Shown: positions 25,201 to 35,112 of the stretch, piece after piece
Position numbering within the stretch: the stretch's first letter is position 1
Layout: each line of letters starts with the position of its first letter
From: Distichodus sexfasciatus
Taxonomy: Eukaryota > Chordata > Actinopteri > Characiformes > Distichodontidae
Reading direction: 5' to 3'
Assembly: GCA_032718565.1 (NCBI GenBank)
Contig: JAVGVS010000286.1
Coordinates: forward strand, 1 to 64,000
DNA: 64,000 nt
Translations under genes and position numbers: made by a program
Notes under the pieces: model-generated
What the model was told of the DNA's origin: nothing
Databases searched by the model: none
Seen by the model: only the letters and a program-made list of their open reading frames with translations

Positions 25201-28200
25201 TTTTTACAGCTTTTCACTGTAAGTTTTTCAGGGCGAGACTAAAACGCAGCTTGATGACATAGAGAACTTATGTTTAGTATAGCTCTGCCCAGATCTACTG
25301 CTCTGGCCCTGCCCACCTGCATAGCGTCAGCAGCCCACCTGCTAGTCAGGGCATGTTCGCTAAGAGAGTCCGTCATATGCTAAGTCCGAAGCAGTTCCTA
25401 ATTATCTCCACTTCCTCACCGCCGGCGGCTGCCGTTGGACCACCAAGCGCAAGTTTGTGCACGTTTTAACCTGTTGTAAAGATGTCTAAATGATTAGCGA
25501 ATGCCTGAGAACACGCAACTAATCTGTATGAGCTTGCTCAGATGTGAATTATAGCGGTGGCTCAATTCATGGTAAAATGCAAGTTAGCAAACTGCTCTAA
25601 TCTATCAACTCTATAGTTTTTTCAGCGTTCCTCTGTCATTTGAGCTTTTCCCCCGTGGTCCCCCCCGCTTAAATATTTCCCCGCCGTTATCCCGCGTTGT
25701 ATTCCACATTAGCCCAGACTGTGCTCACTATCCTGTCACAGTCTTCATCCCTTCCAGTGAAACTTGTATTGCCATGGCACAACAAGGGAAAATTTTTAGA
25801 GTTTTACTTTTGATTTGAGCCGACACGCCTACAGCATCCGAGCGTAGAAAGTACCGCCTGTATTTTCACCATTCTGAGATTTAATTTGACCTATGTAGCA
25901 ATGTTCATATTATATTGCTCAAAATTGACAAGGTGATTAGTGACGACTGTGTCTTCGGTATGAGGAGTTTTGAGCCGATATTATTTTGACCTTCCTGAAA
26001 CTATTTTCAGTGTATCCCTAAAAACAAACATTTTCCTAAAAGCGACTGGCCTTCCAAAAGCCTTAGGTCAACTTCAACAATTTCTTCAATTCTAGGCTTT
26101 CGACTGACAAAAAGAATAGATATTAGAGGAACCTGTGGAACGAGATTCTTGAAGGAGTCCATGATTTTTGAGCTCTTGGCCTCTTGGTAATACGAGAAGC
26201 AGCCAGTGATCATCACCACAGCAGACAGGACAATACCCAAATATAACTGTAAAACAAAAAGACCAGCAGGTTGAGGTGATCTGGTGAGGTTATACAAATG
26301 ACGCTGTCTCCAGTCCAACGCAGAACGTATCTTACATTATCGTTTGCAGGTTCATCTTCTGAGGCCGCTTGAATCCCGTAAGCCAAGAAGCAAAGTATGG
26401 CTCCAATCCATAGCAGAGTGGAAAATCCACCAAAGAGCTGTTTGCAGAACTTGACCCATTCTGGGGTGGTGGGAGGTGGGGTCAGAGCGTTTGGTCCGTC
26501 ACGTGCAAGGATCTCTTTTGCACGAGCAGCAGTCAAGCCCTAGGAAAAAGTGCACATAACCTGTAGGTATCACACTTCAAACCAATTTAATTGAAAATTT
26601 GTTAGAAATAGTTAAGAGGTTGGCCGATACTGGTTTTGGGCTGATATCGATAGCAGTTTTTGATAATTAACGGGTCCGTTAACCGATATTTTAAACTGAC
26701 GTGCAAAAAACTATAATGACTAAGTGAAAATTTAGAATTTTACAAACACAAAGCTCAGCTGAAACTGTCCTCTCTCCTCTTCTCCTTCTCAGATATCGGT
26801 AATCGGAAAAACGCCTAATATCAGCTACCGATAATCGGCCCGGCTGATAGTCTGTCGACCCTCAGAAATAATGACTCTTACCCTGGTTAGATCAGTGCCG
26901 TATTTTCTGTTGAGCTCCTCCAAGGTCAGCTTGTGATCATCCTACAATAATGAAACATTTGAAAATGTTACTTCTTCAACACTTTGCACTGCAGTTTGGC
27001 TGAAAGAGATGACATCTAGATGACAAAATGCAAACTTACCAAGTCCACTTCCTTTTTGAGTTCGTCCATATCCTTATCCTTGTCCTTTTTAGCCTTGGTC
27101 TTGGACTTTTTGCCCCCCTGCTCTGAGGTGGCTGCCAGCTCATATTGTTCCCGACCTTCCTGTGATGCAAACACAATCCACGATTACACACTTACCCACG
27201 ATTAACAGTCTGTTTCTGATAAACAACGAAAAATCACCAAGGACACAGCTACAAGAATTTTTTTTATTATGTGCTCCATTTTAACACATCTGTCATTTGG
27301 CTGGGACCAATAGCTTCTTTGACCAAATAAAATGTTCTGTGAGTATCACACTCAGTTCAGCCTGACTCATGATCTAAAGGCACAGCCTTAACAAGGGGAA
27401 TTCACTGTGTACGCAGTCTGGACAATAAATCGGTGCACTGATTTTATTGGCTAATATTTGGTAATTGCAAAAAAAAGTTATGATTGACGATTCAACCACG
27501 TGGAGTTTATCATTATGTAGTTACTAAACTAACTACTAACTAAAGTAAACTACTTTAAAGTGCTATTTATGATAATAGAATGTGTTTTTTAATAACTGTT
27601 CTTAAATGACTTCGAAAAAGCTGCAACTATCGATTGTTTTTGTAATTGAGTATTGTCTTGATTTTTTCATCGATTAATCGGATAAATTCTTTTTCAAAAA
27701 ACAGAAAAAAGACTTTGTTTTTAGGCTTATTCTAGTGTGTGAATATGAGTTAGCCATACACGCTTTATATTGTTGTATTCAGGACGTCCTGTGCTACTCA
27801 AATTTGTCATAGTTTGATGTGTAGATGCTGAAATCAGCACATTTCTGATGAAAACTGACTTGCGCCTGTAGAAATGTTTATTTTTTTTAGCTTTATGTAA
27901 AATAAAAGTGCTGAAACTGTAGACATAATTACTAGAAATAGTAAGAACACTGTTTTATTGCAGAGTTGCAGAGTTTTTATTATGTATTCTATGGCTTAAC
28001 ATTCTATTGCGGAAACATTTCTTTATCCATTTGGTATCCATCAGAATATAGAATAAATTTTTTGAAAAATGAGCTGCTTTTGGCCTTTAAGGGAGAGGAC
28101 TACATTTCCCACAATTCCCACATTTATGCATTTTTACACATTTACTTGTTTTTGCGCACGGAATATCTCACAAATACTTTCACGCTATGTGAAACACAAG

Positions 28201-31200
28201 CGGCGCATGCTCTAGCGAGTGAAATGAATTAATGAAGCTTTGATTCTAGAAAAACTGCCTCGACCATTTTTTTGTAATCAAATTATTTGTTATTCAAATA
28301 ATCGTTTCAGCTCCAGACTTATAACTACACAAGAGAGGAAAGAAGTCAGGACATAAGTCAGTTAGTTAAAAATTCTATACTGATTAGGCTCTAAAACACA
28401 GTGAAAGAAAACAAGTCTTGATATTAGCAATGACTGATTTTATTACAATATTTGTCAGTTTTCCATCCAACCTATAGAATTCCAAGTTTGATCGAGGTTC
28501 TCGTTCAAATATTTTTCAATGCTCAAACTGGGATTCACATTCAAATTTGAGTTGTATTGAGTTTACAGGATGTGTTTTTATCTCTTATGAAAGGTATAAC
28601 AAATATTATAACGAAGCACAAAACCAGTACACCAACTGCGCAGTGGAAGTATTTATAATGAACTACCAATAATGTTGTTGATCTATAACATCAACACAGC
28701 AATTTTTAATTATTAATTTAATTATAATTATTAATAAACAACAGGCGGCTTGACATTTAAAACATTTTTTACATTTTGCACTTGCAGAGGCCATCTAACT
28801 GAGGTCACATGCTTGAAGTTTATGGTTGGTTAATGCTTAATCATCAAGTTAAATGTCTGGTGGTGACAATTTTGGAGTCAATCTAACACTTAACAAAATA
28901 TAACTGGTTTAATGTCCAGTCTTTTACATCTTACAGTGTGCTCAGGTTTGGTATAAAACCCTCCGTAAAATCTGTTTTCCTTTAACTTTCTTAGCGTCAT
29001 ATGGGTGTTATATGCACGTTTGAAAAGATTAACAGTGTGAAATGATTAACCAGCCGCTTGATTTTTGCATCTGAACCACATCTGCTGGTCATTTCTAGTT
29101 TGAGCTCCAAGAAGACTGTCAGCAAGTTGGTAAAGGTAAACTTTCATACTATGATATGCTGTTTGTAGTAGAAACATTAAATGTTGCAGATACTGTTTTA
29201 TATTATTACATACTGACAAATACTACCTAGAGCAATGTTTGACAATTATTGCACGTATAGGTCTTTTAACACTTAGGAATTCTAAGACTAAATATTGTGG
29301 AGTTGTTTGACATCTCAACTTTGAGCCACATCTGTATAAAATCATTCAAAGAAATTCAAAAGGTTTAAGCACTTTAAAAAGTGGAAAAATACCTTTTAAA
29401 GTGTTGACTCTGCTATCTGTTGATTTTGCTGTGTAATTGCAAATCAGGATTTTAATGATCTTTTTTTTTAATTTGCAGAACTTTTTCTTATTGAATTGGA
29501 TGTACATGTTGATGAAAGTACAATGAAATTTAACTTGCATGATTGATAGTGTTGAATTTTAAACATCTGTAGCATTTTTGCAGAATATGTAATTGTCATA
29601 TGTAGTTGTAGAGCCAACCTAAAAGTAGCCATAATCTAGAAGTGGATTTTCTTTAATCGTTTTCTGTAGGTTGTGTGCGTTAATAGTTTAACTTTGACGG
29701 GTTGGTTGATAATCTTTACAAATTTCGGCGATCAGCTTGTCATGTCGCTTATAGAGATCCACCCCGATTTTCGGACTAAAGGACAGTTCATGGTCAAATG
29801 TGAAATTATTTACATAAATCACAAATGTAGTGCCATTACATACACCCTGAATTGTAGGCTACTTCTGTACGTTTTTCCACAGTTGGGGATAGTTCCAAGC
29901 TAATATGCTTATAAAACTCAGATGCTTTCACATTTCCCACAATCTAGCACGACTACAATTGCCTGCATCTGAATCACTTAACAAAAAGCCTTGCTGAGCA
30001 AAGCCGATCATAAAATACCAAGGACGGCAATCACTTTAATCAGTCTTTAATGGTTCATTTGATCAATCTGATGGTTAAGCCGGTTGTGCAGTCAATTTTA
30101 TAGCTGCCACTTCTGTTGATGGGAAATCATTTTGCTCAAGTTTCCATAAGTAGATAATTATAAAGATAAACTAGACTGCTCGGTACAGAAATATTGATAT
30201 GGCTCCTGGGCAAAACGATTCCGTTACTGGAGTTTTTATACCGTTAATTTGTTCTAACAGAGGCATTTCCAAATTCCTGACCGTCCACAAATGATGACGG
30301 TGGTGCTCAAGTGAGAGCTGTAGAAGTCAGTTTACGAACCATTCGCTACCGTCATCATGGCGGACATAGTAAAGCTTTCTGAAGTGTGGGTACATTTGCG
30401 TAAATCTCGTGAAAATGCATTGCATGCTTGATTCAGCAAAGTGGCTTCTGCACTCTGTGCAGCCACTGAAAATGTGGCTGCCCGACCTCAAGTCAAAGTA
30501 ACTCTAAGTAAGTAATTAGCATTTTACGTTATTCAGTCAGCAAGTATACAGTTCTAAGCGTTAATTTATGCTCAGAGGGTGTCAGACAAGAAACGGCTTC
30601 TTCAGTATCAAGTTGGCTTGTATAAGCACAGCATAAACCAACTGCTTCTTGCAGTTTTAAGTAGCAAGACAAGTAAAAAAAACAGAGTGAAAAATAGAAT
30701 TGTGGTTTTTTTTTTTACATCTCAGTTGGCAAAATATCCAGTTAAATTCTATACATTTTACATAAAAGGGAAGTCACAAAGAAAAACCAGATGCTGCGTA
30801 AACTGCATTATGTAAGCTCTCATGAACGTTGATTTGTTTGTCATGCGACAGTTACTCAGTTCACATATTCTATTATACTTTAGTCATCAGGTGGCTCATG
30901 TTCATACTTTAAATATTTTACTTTGCAAGTGAAATTTCACTGTGCTACTGTGTGTCTTGCTTTAAAACTCAAGACAACGTATGGTTGATAGGGGAACTTA
31001 GACTGAAAATGAAACAATACTTGACATGTGCAGAACATAGTTGAAGTATAGAATATGATTCAATTAATTCATAACAAACCTTAAGGTTCAAAATAGTAGT
31101 TTATGATCAACTAATTTTGTTTGTATTAAATTGCCATTTTGGCCAACATGCTAGTGTGGTAAACAGTGCATATACTGGTTGATTGCCTGTGTAGATTACA

Positions 31201-34200
31201 ACATTTATATAAAGTATGTGATCATACAGAACTAAAATGTTACTCCAATTAACAATACATATAACAGCAGCTACAACAACAATAATAAAACTACTTAATT
31301 TTGATGTAACTAATTAAACTATTGTAAATCAAATCTGAAACGATTTGAAAATACCCAGCCCTAGTGAATTCACACTGCGGCCAGCTCCTTGTCCATTACA
31401 TGTCCACTCCTTTTTGTAGGCAACAACGACGTCTCAAACGCTTCCTTTTTCGGCTGGGCTGTTTTACATAAAACAAATAACCCATTTAGAAACACCCTCC
31501 CTGGCTTTTAAAGATTTGAACAATATGGCATCCCTACATGCAGATCAATGGCATCAGAGCTTAACACATTTATGCAACATGAGCAACTGTGGTGGCAGAA
31601 TAAAAATAACTTGAACTAATTAACAGTTGCTTGCTAATGTCTGTTATATTTGAAAGCGTTGCTTCTCAGTTCCATATTTTGATGGAAAGGTGCTTTACAT
31701 GTTAAACTGGACTCATCCTGCACTACTGATAATATAGCATAAAGATACTAATTAGTAATACAGACAATTCTATGGAAAATTCCTCTATCAAAAAAGGAGC
31801 CATTGTAATTTCTGGGACATACAATGTTAACAAAGCTCCTTTCATTCAAACTGGCGAAACAGTTAAGTCAGCAAAGGGTTACACGTGACTGAGAGTATTG
31901 TTTTCTTAACATTACATTTAGTTATCAGATACTCCTTACCACTGTCAATGCTGTTACACAATCTGGGGATTAGTTGATCTGCGAGTTCATGTGATTTGTG
32001 AATTGCACGCCATTGATGCAATCTAACTAGGTAACACAACTGCCATAGATTAAAGCTCTTCCTCTTCCTTTAGTGACGTAAAACTTAAGGCACTAGATGT
32101 CTTTCTTTATTAACAATGACAATTTTGCGACAGAGAATCAGACTATTTCACAATCTTACACCAGATCAGAAAGTTACAGTTGCTGAATAACACAGCCTAG
32201 ATGAAAACACTCTGGTACGGCAGAGTGAATTTTACATTAATGTGTCTGGGCTGGTGAACTCAGTTACGAAGCACAGTAGACATTCAGTGAAAAAGATTTA
32301 CAAAAATGTTTAAATTGTCAAATTAATCAGTAAAATAACAATGCACATTGTATATATTAAAAACAACGAAACCTCACGGAAAGGACAAATGACAGACTTT
32401 GTGCATGAAGAAACATCTGGAAATAATCTCCTCCAGCACCAATTAAGCAAGAAACCTCAGCTTTGCTTGCGTGCCCCCCATCCCTCTCACCCCATTTGGC
32501 TCGTTGTTTTCAGCCTAAAACCACAATGTGCACTCAAGCATATCACCTCTAATACTAGGACTTTGCCCTGTTGCCATGGGTGCTAGGGCCACACCTCTAG
32601 ATATTTCAAAGTGTGAAGTCACGTGTAAAACCCAACACCCCATATTGCAGGAGCTGGTCAGTACATAGCCAAAGAGGGGAGACAGAAAAATTTGCTTATT
32701 TCTTTTTTGAACAACTGAACCTTTAACTAAAGCCAAGCACTGAAATGACGTCAGTGATGTCCAAAACCAAAGTACTTCAGCAGCAGCACATAAGGAGATA
32801 CGCATGTAATGCCCGAAGGTATCTGCTTCTTTAGGCCGAACTCCATAAAAGGAAGTGGGGGACCGAGGCCAGGAACGGCGTTTGGTAGGTGGGGGCCAGT
32901 TCCTACTCTAGACTAAAGAGATGGGATCGGCGGTGACAAAAGGGCTCACTAACAAGTAGTGACTGCTGAATGGAAAGAATGTTAAATCCTTTGGAGGGAC
33001 ACGATGGCCTTTGCTTGGTGTACACGCTCAGGAGGTGGGGGGAATGAAGGAACACAGCTGTGACCAGCACCTGTTACTGTCACCGAGATTCGGACATTTA
33101 GAAAATAAAAGAAATACTTTACATGAAGATTGGACATTCCAGCTAGTTTAACCTAGTGAGAATTGTTCTTAAATTAGCTAAATAAGATGATTATAAAGAA
33201 AGAAAGAGGAGAAGCCTTAAACTTAAAATGTCTATCTAAGCAAAAGCAGGTTGATCAGAGATAAGGACATTTTCAAGACATCACAACCCTCTACTTCATA
33301 TGGGGTAGTTAAACTGCATGGATAAGACTTTAAACAGCATATTTTATAGAGTTTACTGACATTTAATCATTTCCATGTTGGTCCACTTCTAGGAGAACAA
33401 ATAACTAAGCATCATGACAACAAACTATCAGAATCATGAGATTTTTCTATCAGCTCTAATTTAAAGGGGCATTAAACTTCATAAGCAGATATGCTATGTT
33501 TAATCCCTGGTTAGACGTTTAATCACATCCATGTTGTCCCACTTATAGAAGAAAGGACCGATCACAACTGTGCTAACTGTATGGCTATGCCAAACAATTA
33601 GGCTGGTAAGAGATATTACCATCATCATCAGGATATTTTTTTAGATCAGAAAGCCCTACTTAAACTGTAAAATTTGCATTCTTAGTTTGACATTATCATA
33701 TTCCACTTCTACAAGAACAAACGAATCAAATGTAATTGTGGGAAAGATTTTTTTTTTTAAAGCTTCTTCTGCTTGTGATTTTGTTCTCCTCAATAACAGA
33801 TGCTTAAAACAACAGCATATTTGCTGGGGTAGAAAGGAATCTGTGATGATGGTGGGGTTGGGGGGGGGGGGTTGTGGCGAGGGAGGTGGAGGAGATGGAG
33901 GTGGTGGGGCGTTGTTCATTGCACCAAACCAGATGCAATCTCCTAGTCTGGGTAGCTCTACATGACCAAGATGGCTCCGGCTGTGGTGGTTTCAGCTCCA
34001 CGTCGGTTCTGTACTTTCCTTACAAGAGGAAGCTTTTCAATGAGGCTATGGAACTGTTCTTTTACTACTGATTGCCTCTCAGTGGCTGCAGTAATACACT
34101 TTTCAAAAAATAAAGAGAAATGACTTGGTCACATTTGCCCCCTTTCGCTGTCAGAACTACGGGCAAGGCAGAGATTCCAGGAAAGCAACATGTCGCATTA

Positions 34201-35112
34201 TTTCCCTACAGTCTTACGACTTCTACCTACTGGCAAGATTACGCATGGGGGATGGGAAGGGAGAGAGAGAGCGCCCGCGCGCGAGGGGGGCTCGTCTCCC
34301 ACCACAATGTTCCACGTACTGCGGCAGACGTGAAGAAATTACGTTCGGGGTCTAAAAATTACGTTTTATTTACTTCATTTCATTTCCAAACAAATAGACA
34401 GCCCACACCGTTCCTGGGTCACTTTCAGTCGCGTGGTTTACAACGAGAACAAGTAACGACACGATACAGTCAGAGCCCGACAGAAACAGGCGTCTCCAGT
34501 AAATTTCCGCTCCTCCTAAAAACGTGGTGCCTCAAAACCGGCCGGAAACGGCAGCAACGTTCAGAAACAAGACCAAGCTCTGCGCCTGCCCACCATTTTC
34601 CCCTCGAAAAGGAGTACAACAGGTCACAAACATGGTCACAAGACTCGCCTTTTCCCTCTCAAAAAGAGAATAGGCCACAGCGCGAGTTTCACGCTCTCCA
34701 ACATTCCGATAATCTTTACCGAGCTCGTTTACTGCGCGAGCGCTAAGCCGAACTCCTACGTTTACCCCATTCACTGCGTGGAAACCTGTTGCTCATTTAC
34801 ATCAAAATAAATAATAAAAAAAAAAGTTGTGTTCGATAAATCAGAAGTTACACACTGGCGTTTTATCCCTCTATCACCCGAAATGGAACCTCTGACAAAA
34901 GAGAGAAACGAATTGCGGAAGTCGTGAGCATTGAAGGCATCTGGACATTTAGCTCCGCACGACTCTTTCCAGTTTAACAAAGCACGAGACAACGTTTTAA
35001 GCCGCGCGCGCGCGCTTTTACACGCGTTTTCGCCATAAACCTGAGTTAACCTGTAACTTAACGAGACAGATGAAGTAAGAAGTGAGAGGCGTCCACTTAC
35101 TCCGCGTCCCAT
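7217..35112 (-). CDS. atp1a1: Na+/K+-ATPase alpha-1 subunit, copy A (canonical)
   Basis: Catalytic subunit of the plasma-membrane sodium pump (P2C-type ATPase): 3 Na+ out and 2 K+ in per ATP, acting with a beta subunit. Exons 1-22: 35101-35112, 27040-27159, 26882-26941, 26336-26539, 26133-26246, 24162-24296, 23966-24083, 23595-23863, 23194-23502, 20856-20990, 20570-20762, 16852-17027, 16602-16738, 15219-15369, 14966-15134, 14703-14857, 14491-14614, 9795-9940, 8981-9111, 8789-8890, 7379-7470, 7217-7245. They join to 3081 bp, 1026 aa, the family's usual size, starting MGRG like fish alpha-1. Visible motifs: TGES (222-225), DKTG with phospho-Asp379, ATP-site Lys511 in KGAPE, TGDGVND (718-724), M5 TLTSNIPEIT with Asn786, M6 CIDLGTD, M8 QWAD, C-terminal ETYY. 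Gln121 and Asn132 bound the M1-M2 loop, as in ouabain-sensitive pumps. The exon 5 donor is poor (GTTCCT), introns are full of mobile elements, and intron 1 is 8 kb. The ancestral-type ion site suggests the housekeeping member. Which named fish paralogue it matches is not certain. Confidence 0.95.
7555..7889. mobile_element. hAT-like MITE in copy A intron 20
   Basis: Ends are TAGCGGTGCACGATTC and (inverted) TAGGGGTGTGCAAAAAAA, with AATCG-rich arms between. The flanks CAGGATAG (7547-7554) and CAGGATAC (7890-7897) form a 7/8 matching 8-bp duplication, the hAT signature. There is no coding capacity. Confidence 0.75.
7992..8631. mobile_element. hAT-like MITE, TAGGGATGCACGAT family
   Basis: Near-perfect inverted ends TAGGGATGCACGATAATATC and ATCGTGCATCCCTA enclose about 640 bp without a long frame. 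No clear target duplication remains. It is the same family as the element at 13534-14187, and lies in intron 20 of copy A. Confidence 0.75.
9331..9653. mobile_element. Small inverted-repeat element in copy A intron 18
   Basis: The left end GATGGCACCGATC mirrors the right end CGTATCGTGCCATC. The interior contains a long A tract (about 9532-9550) and no coding frame. It is probably a non-autonomous DNA element. The boundaries are approximate and no duplication was seen. Confidence 0.5.
10159..10640. mobile_element. hAT-like MITE, TAGGGCTGCAAC family, right end lost
   Basis: It begins TAGGGCTGCAACTAAC followed by ATTGATT/AATCGATAATTAATC arms. From about 10455 it shares a core (words such as AAATGGCTGTATT, TTATCAGCTAAA and TTTTGTCTGTAATAAA) with the element at 12354-13131. 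No inverted right end was found, so the end coordinate is approximate. It lies in intron 17 of copy A. Confidence 0.55.
10790..11010 (-). repeat. Interspersed repeat, reverse orientation, tRNA-like family
   Basis: The minus strand reads from a tRNA-like head (CTCACGGTGAGAAGGTCCC) through CGGGTGGGCC to a tail whose plus strand carries CCAATCAACCTGTAGAACG. The order of blocks matches the repeat at 51614-51915. It is a diverged copy in intron 17 of copy A. Confidence 0.55.
11110..11578. mobile_element. MITE with AGGGTGTTTTCA ends
   Basis: The left end AGGGTGTTTTCACACTTGG mirrors the right end TATGAAAACACCCT. The interior repeats GAACCGAGTCCC-like words in both orientations. There is no long frame. 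It lies in intron 17 of copy A. This end motif is widespread in fish non-autonomous DNA transposons. Confidence 0.7.
11636..11852 (+). repeat. Degenerate tRNA-derived SINE
   Basis: The A-box-like GGTAGCGTAACGGTTAGGG is followed by ACTGAGGTACTCATGAGCAA and AGGTACCG, the same series of blocks as the SINE at 18718. The tail is decayed. A hAT-like element has inserted at its 3' edge. Confidence 0.6.
11861..12221. mobile_element. hAT-like MITE with perfect 8-bp target duplication
   Basis: Ends TAAGGCTGTGCAATTAATCG and AATCGAGCAGCCCTA are inverted. TCATTGAC stands directly on both sides (11853-11860 and 12222-12229), a perfect 8-bp hAT-type duplication. There is no coding capacity. It lies in intron 17 of copy A. 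Confidence 0.85.
12354..13131. mobile_element. hAT-like MITE, TAGGGCTGCAAC family
   Basis: The left end TAGGGCTGCAACAAACGACC is paired with the right end TCGCTTCAGCTCTA, both next to palindromic AATCGATTAATCG arms. Flanks ATCATTTA and ATCATTAA match at 7 of 8 positions. Its core is shared with 10159-10640 and with part of 21760-22726. Confidence 0.8.
13534..14187. mobile_element. hAT-like MITE, TAGGGATGCAC family
   Basis: Ends TAGGGATGCACAATATTATC and ATATCGTGTCTCTCTA are inverted. The flanks CTAGAAAC (13526-13533) and CTAGAAAG (14188-14195) match at 7 of 8 positions. The internal 204-codon minus frame has no recognisable domain and is probably chance. Confidence 0.8.
14703..14857 (-). other. 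atp1a1: Copy A exon 16: M5-M6 ion-binding helices
   Basis: This exon codes for M5 and M6, which hold most cation ligands. It reads TLTSNIPEITPF, then FIIANIPLPLGT, then CIDLGTDM. All residues match the mammalian alpha-1 consensus, including the Asn that copies B and C replace with Lys and the Asn of IIAN that B, C and D replace with Gly. Confidence 0.95.
15441..15784. mobile_element. MITE with CGATTC-rich inverted arms
   Basis: Starts near TAGACACTGCAAATCGCATC and ends GCATCGTGCAACCCTA. Mirror arms (TTCAAAAATCGATTC, TTTTGAATCGAATCG) lie between. It resembles 7555-7889 in design. No target duplication was identified. It lies in intron 13 of copy A. Confidence 0.6.
17640..17900. mobile_element. 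Truncated hAT-like MITE fragment
   Basis: GGGGAGCACAATAAGCGAAA, then GATGCGGATATCTGATATT, then a part resembling the interior of 13534-14187 in reverse (CACGTTCCACTGCG). One end is degraded. It lies in intron 11 of copy A. Confidence 0.45.
18718..18965 (+). repeat. tRNA-derived SINE
   Basis: The head has an A-box-like TGGCACAACGGTAGGG and a B-box GGTTCGAATCC. Then follow ACTGAGGTACTCGTGAGCAA, TTAGCTGCCCACTGCTCC, GTCAAATGCAGAGGTCAC and a tail ACAATGACAAATAATCACTC. This block order matches a SINE type common in teleosts. The best copy in the window; others are at 46988 and 56668. Confidence 0.85.
19128..20205. mobile_element. hAT-like element with perfect 8-bp duplication, composite interior
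   Basis: Ends TAGGGGTGTTGAAATTAATC and (right) GTTCACACCTCTA are inverted. CTAAAACC flanks both sides perfectly (19120-19127 and 20206-20213). The interior holds AT-rich DNA and a separate repeat (GGCGGCATTGCAGGTGGTC near 19266, also near 18550), so it looks like a nest. It lies in intron 11 of copy A. Confidence 0.8.
21139..21700. mobile_element. DNA element with long terminal inverted repeats
   Basis: The first ~36 bp (TTGTGACGCTCCACGG..., CAGTCGCTTGTCGC) are the inverse of the last ~36 bp (GCGACAGGCGACTGG..., GTCACAA). The interior of about 490 bp has no long frame. The left flank is TTAA and the right flank ATAA, so a TTAA-target class (piggyBac or Kolobok-like) is possible but unproven. 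It lies in intron 9 of copy A. Confidence 0.75.
21760..22726. mobile_element. hAT-like MITE composite, one clear end
   Basis: The right end reads ATCGGATCGGTGCATCCCTA, a mirror of the TAGGGATGCAC family. The left part (GGGCCGATTCGATTCTGC) is diverged. A central block around 22225-22345 shares its core with 10455-10620 and 12710-12900. There is no coding capacity. Confidence 0.55.
22752..23156. mobile_element. MITE with GGCCAACTGATA / GATAATTGGTTGACC ends
   Basis: Left TAGAGGCCAACTGATATTGG and right ATTGGTTGACCCT are inverted ends of the same family as 26612-26863. The element ends only about 40 bp from the 3' side of copy A exon 9. Confidence 0.65.
24438..24886. mobile_element. MITE with CGATTC-rich arms
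   Basis: Left TAGTGGTGTTCAAAAAAATC and right TTCTTAATCACGCACCCCC, with mirrored AATCG words near both ends, as in 7555-7889. It lies in intron 5 of copy A. Confidence 0.55.
26612..26863. mobile_element. hAT-like MITE beside copy A exon 3
   Basis: Starts TTAAGAGGTTGGCCGATAC and ends ATAGTCTGTCGACCCTC. Flanks AGAAATAG (26604-26611) and AGAAATAA (26864-26871) match at 7 of 8 positions. The right duplication lies 10 bp from the edge of exon 3 (26882), so only the splice-donor bases separate element and exon. Confidence 0.75.
27618..28315. mobile_element. Degraded MITE, AGGGCTGCAAC family, in copy A intron 1
   Basis: The left end AAGCTGCAACTATCG and right end AATCGTTTCAGCTCCA mirror those of 12354-13131, with the same interior order (AATCGGATAA, GGCGCATGCTCTAGC, CCTCGACCATTTTTTTGTAAT). 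No target duplication was detected. Confidence 0.65.
28316..33840. other. Copy A intron 1, inner part: no gene seen
   Basis: AT-rich sequence with only short frames. None has a recognisable domain or is paired with splice sites that would join it to a neighbour. The interval around 32.8-33.0 kb is GC-richer (GGAAGTGGGGGACCGAGGCC) and could hold a regulatory site or an alternative first exon, but nothing in the sequence proves it. Confidence 0.5.
33849..33910 (+). repeat. G-rich tract in copy A intron 1
   Basis: The plus strand has GGTGGGG followed by a run of ten or more G and then repeated GGGAGG/GGAGG/GGTGG triplets. Four or more G runs close together could fold as a G-quadruplex on the non-template strand of copy A. 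Confidence 0.6.
34240..35112. promoter_or_regulatory. CpG-rich region around copy A exon 1
   Basis: CG dinucleotides are far denser than elsewhere in the window (for example CGCCCGCGCGCGAGGGG near 34272 and GCCGCGCGCGCGCGC near 35001). The stretch runs through the start of intron 1 to exon 1, as is typical of a constitutive vertebrate promoter. A 208-codon plus-strand frame at 34120-34746 is probably a by-product of the stop-poor composition. Confidence 0.6.

Noticed and set aside
7217..35112. Copy A as a decayed pseudogene because of its many intronic insertions
   Set aside because: All 22 exons are open, in phase and bear intact catalytic motifs. Only one donor is poor.
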